Source: Physcia stellaris (taxonomy: Eukaryota; Ascomycota; Lecanoromycetes; Caliciales; Physciaceae). Taken from it: a stretch of 64,000 nt of DNA. The position numbers and the translations under genes were made by a program. Of this stretch, positions 20,737 to 30,302 are shown piece after piece (the stretch's first letter is position 1; the number at the start of each line of letters is the position of its first letter). The stretch lies in assembly GCA_018902385.1 (NCBI GenBank), contig JABSSW010000021.1, forward strand, positions 434,001 through 498,000, written 5' to 3'. Below the pieces are notes generated by a model, which saw only the letters and a program-made list of their open reading frames with translations, did not search any database and was not told the DNA's origin.

Positions 20737-22974
20737 CTAAGTCATAGGCTCGTTGATGTTGTCAGGCCAAGCTTGCTTATTAGACTCAAATCTATGGTTA
20801 GATTTACCTTCCAATTGCAGATGTCTCTTCAGCCACTTGACCACACGCGTATGTTGCTTCTCCATCGCGAAGTCCAACGGCGTTTTATCCTGCCATTCTG
20901 ACCTAAGATCCACCTTTCCTGTGCTGTGTAGCAATTTGAGAACTTCAAGGTAGCCATTTTGAGCGGCATAATGTATCGCGCCACCGCCCCAGTTGTCGCG
21001 TACTGAGGGTTCTGCGCCTGCGTTGATCAACAAAGAGGCAGTCCTCTCACGATCCGCCGGCGAAGGGTTGTATGAGCGACCGCCAAGCGAGAATGGTCGA
21101 CCCCATGCAACAGCAACAAGAGTAGTTTTACCAACGATATCCGGCAACGAAGGGTCTGCCCCCTTCTCCAAAAGTATCCGGACAGTTTCCGTGCGTGCAT
21201 TAGCAGCTGCGTATCGCAGAGCTGAGATGCCTTGACTATCCTGAGCGTTGACTTCGGCGCCATTGTCTAGGAGTACTTTAACGGCTGCTGGCGATCCTGT
21301 CTCTGATGCCCAGATCAATGCCGTTTTGTGATGCCTCGAGTCACGAGCTTCGATATCAGCACCGCGTTGAACGAGCTGCTCTAGATTCTCATTACTGAGG
21401 CCCCAATTGAGACAAACTAGGCTGGTGCCTTGAGCCGAGGCGTTGTACGAGAGAAGTGTTCTGACGAGCATATCCTGGCAGGTCAAGACTGCTAAATTTA
21501 GAGTAGTGTAGCCTCTGCTACGTGCGTTAATGTCCACACCGTGGTCCAAGAATAGCTTCACCAAGGCGATCTTCCTTTTAGAAGAGGTGTCATATGCCAC
21601 GTTAGATTGTAAGCCGTAGCGCTCGGGGTCGTAGTATGTTTCTACGTCAGCACCCGCGCTGTGGAGGAGGCGATCCATGCATGCTGGATTGCCGCGCATT
21701 GCAAGGTAATGTAAAGCTGTCCAGCCGCCTGCTTCTCGAGCTAGAACAGTAGCTCCATTGTCCAGTAGACATCTACAGCCCGTGTCATTGCCATGGAAGG
21801 CCGCAGTGAAAAGCGCTGTCTGTCCGTTCCCGTCCACGGCTGCAATATCTGCCTTGCGTCGCAAAAGCAACTGCGCTATCGCAACATCTCTATTTTGTGC
21901 TACTGCGTAATGTAAAGGTGTCCTGCCATCGTCACTTGCCGCATTGACGTTAGCACCTGCCTTTAGGAGTATTTTTACCGTCTCCATATTCTCAGCCATG
22001 ACGGCTGACATTAGCGGGGTTTCGCCTTCGATGTTCAGCTCGTTAGGATGTAGACCAAAAGATAACACCCTTTGCGTCAGGTAAGGATCGTGTTGAGCGG
22101 CGAGATGTAACGCTGTCTGGCCTTCGTCGCTCATAGCACATGTTTCAGATTCTTGTAGCAGCAGCTTCTCTATTTCAGTCTCTATATCGTACTTCGCGCT
22201 GTTTGGTGGCTGTTCACATTGTAACTCATCTGGTAAGGCATCATCATCAAAATCTTCATCGAATGTCGACATTCCAGCGGCATTTGTAGGCGGAGGAGAA
22301 TACCTGGCAATTGCGACACTCTCGAGATACTTTGAAAGACCGATCACGTCTGTTGGATTTTGCCAGACTTGATCTCTGCCACCTTCGGCGTCTCTGGCTT
22401 CTAGCTTCTGGTCGAAGCTTTTTACTGCCTCCAGGATAGCGGTTTGCGCGTCGGTCATAGAGTTTGCATGCGTCTGCAGATTCTGACCAAGGTTCGTCAT
22501 ATTATCCATCGTCAACATCTGCGTGTCCATAATTGCATGTGCCTGCGTATTCATGAGTTTGGTTTCCCGTTTCATGGCGATTGCTAGAGCCATGGCCAAG
22601 GTTTCTTGGGATTTCTTCAGCTTCCTTTTCAGGTCGTTCACGTCCTTCTGTCTAAATACCCATTCAAGACCTTTGCGCTTAGGATTCTTAGTGCACAAAA
22701 AAGGCTCGACCAGGTTTCTCAGGTCTTCCAAGGCCATACGAGTGTCTTCAAGAGGGCCTCGTAACGCATCTTCGATATGGGGGACCGGGTTCACCCCTTC
22801 ATCAAGGCTGTCGTTGAGTTGCTGGAGAATATGGCGAATCACAACAGAGTCGTTTTGGAGTTCCCGTATATTTTCTGGTGCGTCTTTCACCCTTTCAATC
22901 AGCCCATAGATCACTTTTGACCCCTGCAGAGTAATCGCCACAAGGCTGACGATGGAAATAGGATCTGCCATCAT
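20737..22974 (-). CDS. Helo-like N-terminal domain + ankyrin repeat protein (STAND-like, no NACHT)
   Basis: A single exon of 745 residues. The start is one of two adjacent ATGs (22974 or 22971); the second gives MADPISIVSLVAITLQG, the usual beginning of the fungal STAND N-terminal (Helo-like) domain. That domain covers about residues 1-200: a hydrophobic first helix, then helices with DAPENIRELQND. In NLRs and HeLo-type proteins it mediates membrane attack or signalling. A linker with Asp/Glu follows, then about 12 ankyrin repeats from roughly 285 to 725 (GQTALHLAAQHD, GRTPLHYAVAQN, GGAIHYAAQNGY and others). No P-loop or NACHT is present, so the protein pairs an effector-type N-terminus directly with a recognition-type repeat array. 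Expected to be cytosolic; its role in non-self recognition is inferred from architecture. Confidence 0.88.
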   Translation of the reverse strand: MMADPISIVSLVAITLQGSKVIYGLIERVKDAPENIRELQNDSVVIRHILQQLNDSLDEGVNPVPHIEDALRGPLEDTRMALEDLRNLVEPFLCTKNPKRKGLEWVFRQKDVNDLKRKLKKSQETLAMALAIAMKRETKLMNTQAHAIMDTQMLTMDNMTNLGQNLQTHANSMTDAQTAILEAVKSFDQKLEARDAEGGRDQVWQNPTDVIGLSKYLESVAIARYSPPPTNAAGMSTFDEDFDDDALPDELQCEQPPNSAKYDIETEIEKLLLQESETCAMSDEGQTALHLAAQHDPYLTQRVLSFGLHPNELNIEGETPLMSAVMAENMETVKILLKAGANVNAASDDGRTPLHYAVAQNRDVAIAQLLLRRKADIAAVDGNGQTALFTAAFHGNDTGCRCLLDNGATVLAREAGGWTALHYLAMRGNPACMDRLLHSAGADVETYYDPERYGLQSNVAYDTSSKRKIALVKLFLDHGVDINARSRGYTTLNLAVLTCQDMLVRTLLSYNASAQGTSLVCLNWGLSNENLEQLVQRGADIEARDSRHHKTALIWASETGSPAAVKVLLDNGAEVNAQDSQGISALRYAAANARTETVRILLEKGADPSLPDIVGKTTLVAVAWGRPFSLGGRSYNPSPADRERTASLLINAGAEPSVRDNWGGGAIHYAAQNGYLEVLKLLHSTGKVDLRSEWQDKTPLDFAMEKQHTRVVKWLKRHLQLEGKSNHRFESNKQAWPDNINEPMT

Positions 22975-24502
22975 GTGCTCGTACAATGTACAGAAAGCTC
23001 GGAGAGATCCATAGCAGAGTACAGTAGGTAAACGTCGCAAGACTCACCACAGCTGTGCCCTCCTAGTAGGCCACTCCACCCCTCGGAATCTGGGCTCTGT
23101 GACGCTTCAGCATGGATAGCTGCAGGTGTAAAATTTCCGCAGGACATGCACAAAGCTACGATTGGCCCTCTGTGAACATGGCTGCATGTGGCGCGTTTGC
23201 CTCGGGTCATTGTGCTGGCTATTTGGGCGAACCGACGGATCCTGCCGCTCTGGTGGAAAGACTTGGTTGATTCTTCGAAGACGCCGACAGAATGGAGGAG
23301 ACTTTGAACTCTTCCAAAGATACCTATGGATCTTGAATATAGCAAGGTCGATGAATGCACCAATGTTAGATTGGAAAATTTGGAGATGGGGGTGGCAGAA
23401 ATGCCAAAATGGACGCCTGCAGCATTCCGCAAGCCCCTGGGTGCCGCTAAACCACGTCGCACAAGGTGTGACTGGAGGATTCCGTGACGGTGACATGAAG
23501 GAGACTCTGCATCACACCTTCTTCACCTTCCGCTTTGATGATCGCCCACCCCACGGTTGCGCAACCGAGACCGTGTGGGGATTTTGCACAAGGTTTTTCT
23601 TTCCATAATGCCCTCTGAGAGCTTTCATATTCCTCATTAACTCCTGGGCATCAATAGATAGCTTCAAAGAGCATCAGGTTGCTCGTGAATGTCAAATGGA
23701 AAACACTGTCGTCCGAAAGGCTGGTGTTCCTGCTCGCGCTACCTACCCATGGGTACTTCTGTGACAGGAACTATCTTGATTGAGGCGCAATACCAGGTGA
23801 GACGAGGAAGAAGTGCGAGAGTAGGATGTCTGTATACATTTGGCGAGTAAGGAAGGGAGCACCTCTGATAGAATGCGAACATGAGTGGGAGTAACGGGAG
23901 GATGACAGGAAGTGATTAGTCATCGGACTTTAGATCGTTCGATTTCATTATGTCCGAAGGAAACGTGCAAAGGGTCCCAGCGCAGAGATCATGGATACAC
24001 CTACCTACATACCTTACAGCTGTAGGTCCTAAGTGGAAATTGAGTCCTTGACATACTCTGACTATTGTTCATCCGTATGAAATAAATATGAATGGTCAAT
24101 CTTGCCTCTCATGAAATCATGGAAGCGAGCCCCGCAAAGCTTGGCCGCATGGTTTATTGCCGACTCCTGTTCGATTGGCTCGACGATCAGGAGATCATGC
24201 AGGCCAGATCTGTGCGATGTCACTCTAGGCTCTCTACGGCAGTACTCGTAAACTAAACTGCAATGACGATGGCAGTTCGAGGCCGCTCATGGTCTGACAG
24301 ATATCCTGAACCTTTCCACCATCTTCTGAACTCCGGATTTATATTCTGAGCGCCTTTCACCTGGTCCATCAATTGGAGATTGCTCTTAGATAATATCTTC
24401 TGGGTTCGCCCATTCTTTCGTATCGCTAGATCAACTCGGGGGCATTGCTTTCCTTAAAAAGCTATCTGCCGCTAACCACAATCGTATTAAGATACCTAGC
24501 AG
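22975..24502. other. intergenic with a strong palindrome, no convincing gene
   Basis: This is the region between the divergent ankyrin and permease genes, so both promoters lie here. Minus-strand frames at 22971-23496 and a plus-strand frame at 23162-23608 are mutual shadows, and I do not believe them. A nested inverted repeat sits at 23549-23580. Confidence 0.5.
23549..23580. repeat. nested inverted repeat
   Basis: CCCCACGGT at 23549-23557 faces ACCGTGTGGGG at 23570-23580, and the interior contains the perfect 12-base palindrome GGTTGCGCAACC (23555-23566). It could be a hairpin or a dyad for a dimeric DNA-binding protein, lying about 0.58 kb upstream of the Helo/ankyrin gene. Confidence 0.5.
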
Positions 24503-26536
24503 ATGTTCAAGAACAGCGACAGCGAACAACCGGAAAATGGGCACGAGAGAGACTTGCCCTCAAAACGGGCTGGTTGGAAGGTCTCAACTTCTGGAGATGG
24601 CGACACTGCAATGGCCCTCTTTTCTGAGACGGATGAAGTCCACGAAGAGAGTGACCCAAAAGAAGCGAAAAAGCTAGAGCGGAAGATTGATCTTATGATC
24701 TTGCCATACTTAACCGTTTGTTACGCATTCTTCTACATCGTCGGTACGCCCTTTTATACATCGTCGGTCTTTCCGGAGCAATAATCTCCTTACTCAGACT
24801 TGTTCTGGAGCTACACCTAAGACAGAGAGACATCTTACAACTCGCCGCTTACTCCAGTCTGGCAATGCTGACTCCGAAACTTGCAACAGGACAAAACGAC
24901 ACTAAGCTACGCGGCCATCTTTGGCATTCGAGATGATCTCAAATTGACCGGAACGAAGTATAATTGGTTGAGCTCTCTATTCTACTTTGGATTCTTGATC
25001 TGGGCTTTTCCTACAAATTTTCTCATGCAGCGCCTGCCCATTGGTACCTGTGCAAACAGCTCCGTTACAGCGTAATACATTGCTGACTGTAGGCTAGGTA
25101 AATACTTGGGTTTCAACATTTTCATGTGGGGTATGGCGTCAGGTTGATTATCTCGGAACGATGCTAATAGGCCACCAAGGCTTTTTTCTCATGCTGCAGG
25201 CGGCATGTACCAACTTCGCGTCCCTGGCAACTCTTCGAGCACTTGCTGGTGCTGCCGAGGCTTGTAGTGACCCTTCCTTTATGCTTATCACCTCAATGTG
25301 GTACACTAGGGAACAACAACCTATCAGGATTGGCATATGGTACACAGCAAACGGTCTCGGCATTGCAGGTGGTGGCCTACTTGGCTATGGTATCGGGAAT
25401 ATCAAAGGGTCACTGGCTTCTTGGAAATATGAATTTCTGGTCATCGGAGCTTTGTGCTGTGTTTGGGGAATCGTTATGTTCATCATGCTTCCAGACTCTC
25501 CAGTCACAGCCAAGCTTTTGACGAGGAAACAACGGCGGATGGCAATTGAGCGGCTGAGAGACAACCAAACTGGCGTAGAGAACAAGCAGCTAAAAGGCTA
25601 CCAGGTCCGTGAAGCATTTATGGACTACAAGCTGTACTTGTTCTTTATACTCGGGGTTGTTTGCAACATCCCAAACGGAGGCATCAGTAACTTTGGAACA
25701 ATCATCATACAAGGGTTTGGCTTTTCCACGCTTGGTACGACGTTATTGCAAGTTAGTACCAGTTTACCATTTCATTCCAGGCTTATACACAGCTTCCTGA
25801 TTTTCTGTTCAACAGGTACCCTATGGTATATTCATCTGCATCTGCATTCTTGTCTGCGTCTTCCTCAACGACCGATTTAAGAATCGACGATGCATGTTCA
25901 TTATCATTTTCCTCATGCCAAACATAGCCGGATCATTGTCTTTGAGATTTACGCCTGTCGATCAAAAGGTCGGTAGACTGATATCGTACTATCTCACTGG
26001 GCCCTACAATGCAGCAGCTGTCATACTGTTAAGCCTACAGACAGCTAATACTGCTGGTAAGTTGTTACAGCATGCAAAGTATGGCGCAATAGCGGAGCAT
26101 TGCAAACAGCTCATGTCGACTTCTAGGACATACCAAGAAAGTCGTCATAAACGCGATGCTCTTCATTGGCTACTGCACTGGTAATATCGCGGGTCCTTTC
26201 TTTTATAAGACAGACCAGTCGTGAGTGAAGCCATCTTCCAATTGCACAGCCTTGGTTGATGAGATAGTAGACCCACTTACTCCTTGGGTATATGGTCGAT
26301 GGTTGTTTCTCATCTGTTACAAATCGTGGCGATCTCTACCCTGTGGTTTTTGTTATCAAGAGAGAATAGGCGAAGGGATCGTATTCAGTCTGAGGCAGAG
26401 GGCGGACTTGCAGGTCGAGATCTTCATGCAACAGCGTTTTCAGATATGACTGACTGGGAGAATTTGAAGTGAGCGTTCCCAAAACGGACGTCGTGGTTGA
26501 CCGCTAACGACTCGCAGTTTCCGGTACATTACTTGA
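24503..26536 (+). CDS. MFS transporter, allantoate permease (Dal5/ACS) family
   Basis: Eight exons: 24503-24739, 24890-25043, 25098-25130, 25171-25751, 25816-26056, 26127-26220, 26271-26468 and 26518-26536; 518 residues. Apart from the first junction, donors are usable (GTACCT, GTATGG, GTTAGT, GTAAGT, GTGAGT, GTGAGC), and all phases agree. The first donor (GTCGGT) is irregular. The protein reads as a complete anion:cation symporter: FFYI-DKTTLSYAAIFG, LIWAFPTNFLMQRLPIGKYLG, MLQAACTNFASLATLRAL, WYTREQQPIRIGIWYTANG and GNIAGPFFYKTDQ are family landmarks, with about 12 membrane helices. It ends in FRYIT like its relatives. Fungal members import allantoate, nicotinate, pantothenate and related anions; the substrate is not predictable. 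The Zn2Cys6 gene about 600 bp downstream may regulate it. Confidence 0.85.
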
Positions 26537-27139
26537 TTATAGCGTCTATTAATACGTACATCCGCGCTTCAACTTGTCTAGATGAGATCATTCTGGTCTA
26601 ATAAACATCCTAACCACAGCGTTAACAATCTAAAAAGCATAGGCGCAGAACGTACGCACTGCTTTGAGAGAACAGTAGTACGGCATCATGATGATAGAGA
26701 CCTTTATCATTCAAGGTATGCGATGCTGACTTGCAGATCACGAAAGATTATGAGACTAAGAAGAAACCTTCTCTCGAGCAATAGAGGAGGCGCGGAAAGG
26801 GGCTATTAGACAAAGGGTCTAACTCAGAATGGCTTACTTTCCGCGCCAAGGCTTTAAAGCGGCTGTGCAGGAGGCAAATCTTGTTAAAAGCATTAAGCAG
26901 ACGACAGCTCATCAGCAATTCCGCCAATTACCAAGCACCATCGTTGCCTCTTATATGCTACTGTCAATGGCTCAGTGCTTTTTCCGCAGATGGTGTGAAA
27001 GATCTCAGCTTCTCATTTGCTGAAGAACTACCGAACGAAGAATTCTTGCGGATAGGGGCTGGGACTAAGGATTGCACTGGGATGTATTATTCAAACCCAC
27101 TAGTGTCTGCTCGTCTTGGTACAGAAGACGTGCATTGAG
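26537..27139. other. intergenic between permease and regulator
   Basis: This 603-bp spacer should hold the permease terminator and the promoter of the zinc-cluster gene. Two short plus-strand frames (26582-26809, 26829-27023) have no support. Confidence 0.45.
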
Positions 27140-28745
27140 ATGCCGCACACAGGCAAGCCCAGCGGCGCTTGTCGTGAGTGCAAAGAACGACACAGAAAGG
27201 TATGCATGTCTGGGTGGGACGTCGCGCGGACCGATAGTGTTTCTTTCACACTGACCTGCAGCATTAGTGTGACGAAGCTAGACCAGCTTGCGGTAACTGC
27301 ATCAAGGGTGACCGTGTCTGCTCGGGATACTCTGAAGGACTGGACTTGGTTCTGCGGGATCAGACACAGACTGCTAAGACCGCGGTTGAGAGGCGTCAAA
27401 AGCGGTCCAGCCGCAAGAACTCACCTTCTTCGACTCCTTCGAGCGTACCTTTTCCCCTTCCAGAATCAGAAGAGTCTCACGCTTTGTGCTTCTTTGTATC
27501 ATCTTACGTTCTCTACCCTCATGATCCTAGGACTGATCGAGGCGTCATGGAACTTCTACCACTGTTCTTCGCTGATCTGAAGCTCGATACGCCGCTTTCG
27601 ATAAGCCTCAACGCTGTTGCGATATCTTTTTTTGCAGCTTGGGAGCGGCGAGCCCGGGACTTTGAGACCCCTGCGTTGCAAGCCGCCTACGGCAAGGCAT
27701 TGAAGGCTACCAGAATTGCCATTTCAGATCCATCAGAGTGTTTATCAGATGGGACTTTGATGGCAGTGTGCTTACTAGGAATCTATGACGTATGCAGAGG
27801 CAGAGACCTTTTTTTGAGACTCTTGCTGCATCCAAGGACTAACAAGAGCCAGACTGCTGTCCATTCCTACAAAGGTCAAATTTCACCTGTGCGGCATTTC
27901 AATGGTGCTGCTGCTTTGATCAAACAGCGAAATGGTTCCACCTCGGATTTATCGAAGCGACTGACCGTAGCTATAAGGAGCGCCACCGTACGTTGTAAAT
28001 CATACCTTGGGTCGCCAGCATTAACGGTCGATAGGTTTTCAGAGCAATGCATAACGAAACGCCTATCGATACTACCTCTTGTATGTGGCATGACTGGGCG
28101 GACATACCACAGAATCCCGCTACAATCCTTGACATGATGTCGGTTGATGTCGCAAATGTTCTCGCCTTTCAAAACTCTGGTGACGTGGTTGCATCTATAC
28201 CTAGGTTCGTGAAGATGGCCAAAACTGCGGATAACAAGCTTGCCCGTTGGCCAGATCTGATTCCTTCCGAGTGGTTTCCAACGAGGATACCCGTGAAGAA
28301 TATCCCCCAACGCGTCATTGACGCTGGAGTTTACAGTGATGGATGCGACATTTACTCAGATGTTCTGGTCTGCTGTACCTGGAACGACTGGCGAACCGCC
28401 CGGCTCAAGCTCTTAGCGCTCATTGCGAAGTATGAGCCTGACGAAGACACGATTCCCACAATTCAGCGACTAGTCGATGGAGTCTGTTCTACTTTTCCAT
28501 ATCTACTCGGCGATCGCACGACACCGGCACCATTGTTCGCCGCAAATGTTACATATCCGAGCTTGAACGGTCAGCCCGTTCCGAAAGCTCATCACCAGAC
28601 AGCCGCTAGCTTTGGTGGATGGTATATGCTCACTCCTTTAAGACAGGCTATCTGTGTAGCGTCCTACTTACGCGAGGGACAAGTGTCATGGATCAGAGCC
28701 CAGGGCCAACGCCTGGCCCGCATCTACGATGTCATTCCGACCTGA
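27140..28745 (+). CDS. Zn(II)2Cys6 transcription factor
   Basis: Four exons: 27140-27199, 27268-27789, 27853-27987 and 28035-28745; 475 residues. Introns are 68, 63 and 47 bp; the second is a multiple of three, so the frame stays open across it, but it has donor GTATGC and branch GACTAAC. The zinc cluster is complete at residues 11-38 in the C-x2-C-x6-C-x6-C-x2-C-x6-C pattern, with the first intron placed immediately before the third cysteine. A Ser/Arg-rich linker follows. The rest is the helical regulatory region common to these factors, with GAAALIKQRNG around residue 215. It is a nuclear DNA-binding regulator, probably binding CGG triplets as a monomer or dimer. It lies downstream of, and in the same direction as, the permease, so local regulation is plausible but unproven. 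Confidence 0.85.
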
Positions 28746-29658
28746 AGCCGTTCAATGAAAATATAACAGTCATACAACTTCAGTGGTCTGGGTGGGGAGG
28801 ATATAGTGGTACATCATCATTGCCTTAACATTATGGGGTGAGGACACGCCTACACGACTATGGTGTCTCATTAACGACTGGCCCGAGTGCAACACTGTCA
28901 ACTAGTAATCGCCCTGCTATCCTTGACCGTGCTAAGAAGTTGGAAGGCCATCGCGGAGAGGTCGATATCGTTCCTCAGGAATGAGCACTAGGATACCTTT
29001 CCCTCGACACGATCAGAGGTAGACTACCTCGTGGAGACGTCCATCCGAACTATATTGCTTGGATTACAGGTCTGACAGCCCAAACATCCGAACCAAACCG
29101 CAATTTCTGCCTGGTTTCGTAGCAAGCAGACTCTTCTGATTTGCACAATGGTTTAAAGAGACTGTGCTAGCTTTTTTAAGTCCAACTGCAAGACACAGTT
29201 GGCTTCAAACAGTTTCTGGTGTATTGGCTCAGAACAGAACTACGTAACTAAATCAGCCAATATTACTGCAATTCGTCAGAACCAGTCCGCAGCATACATA
29301 GCATGACCTCTAGTCACCGCCCCTTCCTCATCCGCGGTAATTATAGAGAATCCACATACCAATGAACTCCAGTACCCAGTCTCAGCAATAATTCAAACTT
29401 CCGTTCATCTCAGCCAATAATGCGGTCGCATTTCCCCCTTTTCCGAAGCGCTGAAGCCTAGGGTTATACTCAGCGGTGAACCCTAATGCAATGACGTCAA
29501 CAATCACATGCATTGTGCATTTCAAAGTCACGCGCTGGCTAAAGTGCTCTTTATGACACCGTTCTGCGACAACTCTCCCAACCCTCAATTCACCGTCTGC
29601 AATCCTTGCAAAAAGCATCACCACCCTACACAAAACCCGCAATAAGTCAGCCAGCAAC
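28746..29658. other. intergenic, promoter region of grg-1
   Basis: No coding frame is credible. This 0.9-kb stretch should be the promoter of the grg-1 homologue, which in Neurospora is glucose-repressed and clock-controlled. A GTGGGG at 28792-28797 fits the loose CreA consensus SYGGRG, but such words are frequent by chance. Confidence 0.4.
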
Positions 29659-30302
29659 ATGCAGTCTATCAAGTGAGTTCATTGAGATCTTCCGCCTCCT
29701 AGGGGGAGCGCTGGAGGGAGGGCAGAGCCTCTGGAGCCAGATCGCTACAGTAAACAGAAGACTTTGCACTGACTCGTTGCCTTCTGCAGGGACCTCGGCA
29801 ATCAGATCTCTCAGAACGTGCAAAAGCACGGTTCGCAGGCGAGCAAAGAAGCCAACAAGAGTACGTCCTCGCCCGAGCCAAGGACACCAACACAGCTCCT
29901 TTGTGGATGCTATCATATCCCCGGGCCCCTATACCTTCCGATATTAAGTTGTGTTGTGGCCAATCATGGTACAAGGCGTGGCATCGGGTCAGGATATGGT
30001 GTCACCCAGATTGTCTTGCGGGAGGGTGCCGGGATGAGGGCATACGCCACGAAGATGCTTGCATAAATGTTTTCAGGTGCTGATATACTGCTTTCGCAGG
30101 CGTCGCGAAAGACTCTCATGCTAGTATCGGTACGCGTGCTACCGCTGCAAAGGATATGCTGGGTGATAAGATGGATGAACATAGGCATGGGGTGAGTCTC
30201 AGCGTACACATCTGAACTTCTGCTAGCGTGTTGTTAGATGATAGCTGACAGCTGATTCTCGTCCTGCAGACTAAGGAGGAGCTATACTCTGCTAAGAAGT
30301 AG
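29659..30302 (+). CDS. grg-1: glucose-repressible protein Grg1/Ccg-1 homologue
   Basis: Four exons: 29659-29672, 29790-29860, 30100-30191 and 30270-30302; 69 residues. Introns are 117, 239 and 78 bp with donors GTGAGT, GTACGT and GTGAGT; all phases agree (2, 1, 0). The protein has the hallmarks of Neurospora Grg-1/Ccg-1 (71 residues): a QNVQKHGSQASKEANK segment, then VAKDSHASIGTRATAAKD, DKMDEHRH and a Lys-rich end. It is small, very hydrophilic and stress-protein-like. In Neurospora the gene is induced on glucose loss, by light, conidiation and the clock; its molecular role is unresolved. No continuous frame shows it because each exon is under 95 bp. The 239-bp intron is the longest in this part of the window. 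Confidence 0.88.

Noticed and set aside
23107-23608. Overlapping frames on both strands in the ankyrin/permease spacer
   Set aside because: They mirror each other and contain no recognisable domain or splice structure.
28792-29736. CreA-like words around grg-1
   Set aside because: SYGGRG words are frequent by chance; kept only as a note inside the grg-1 entries.
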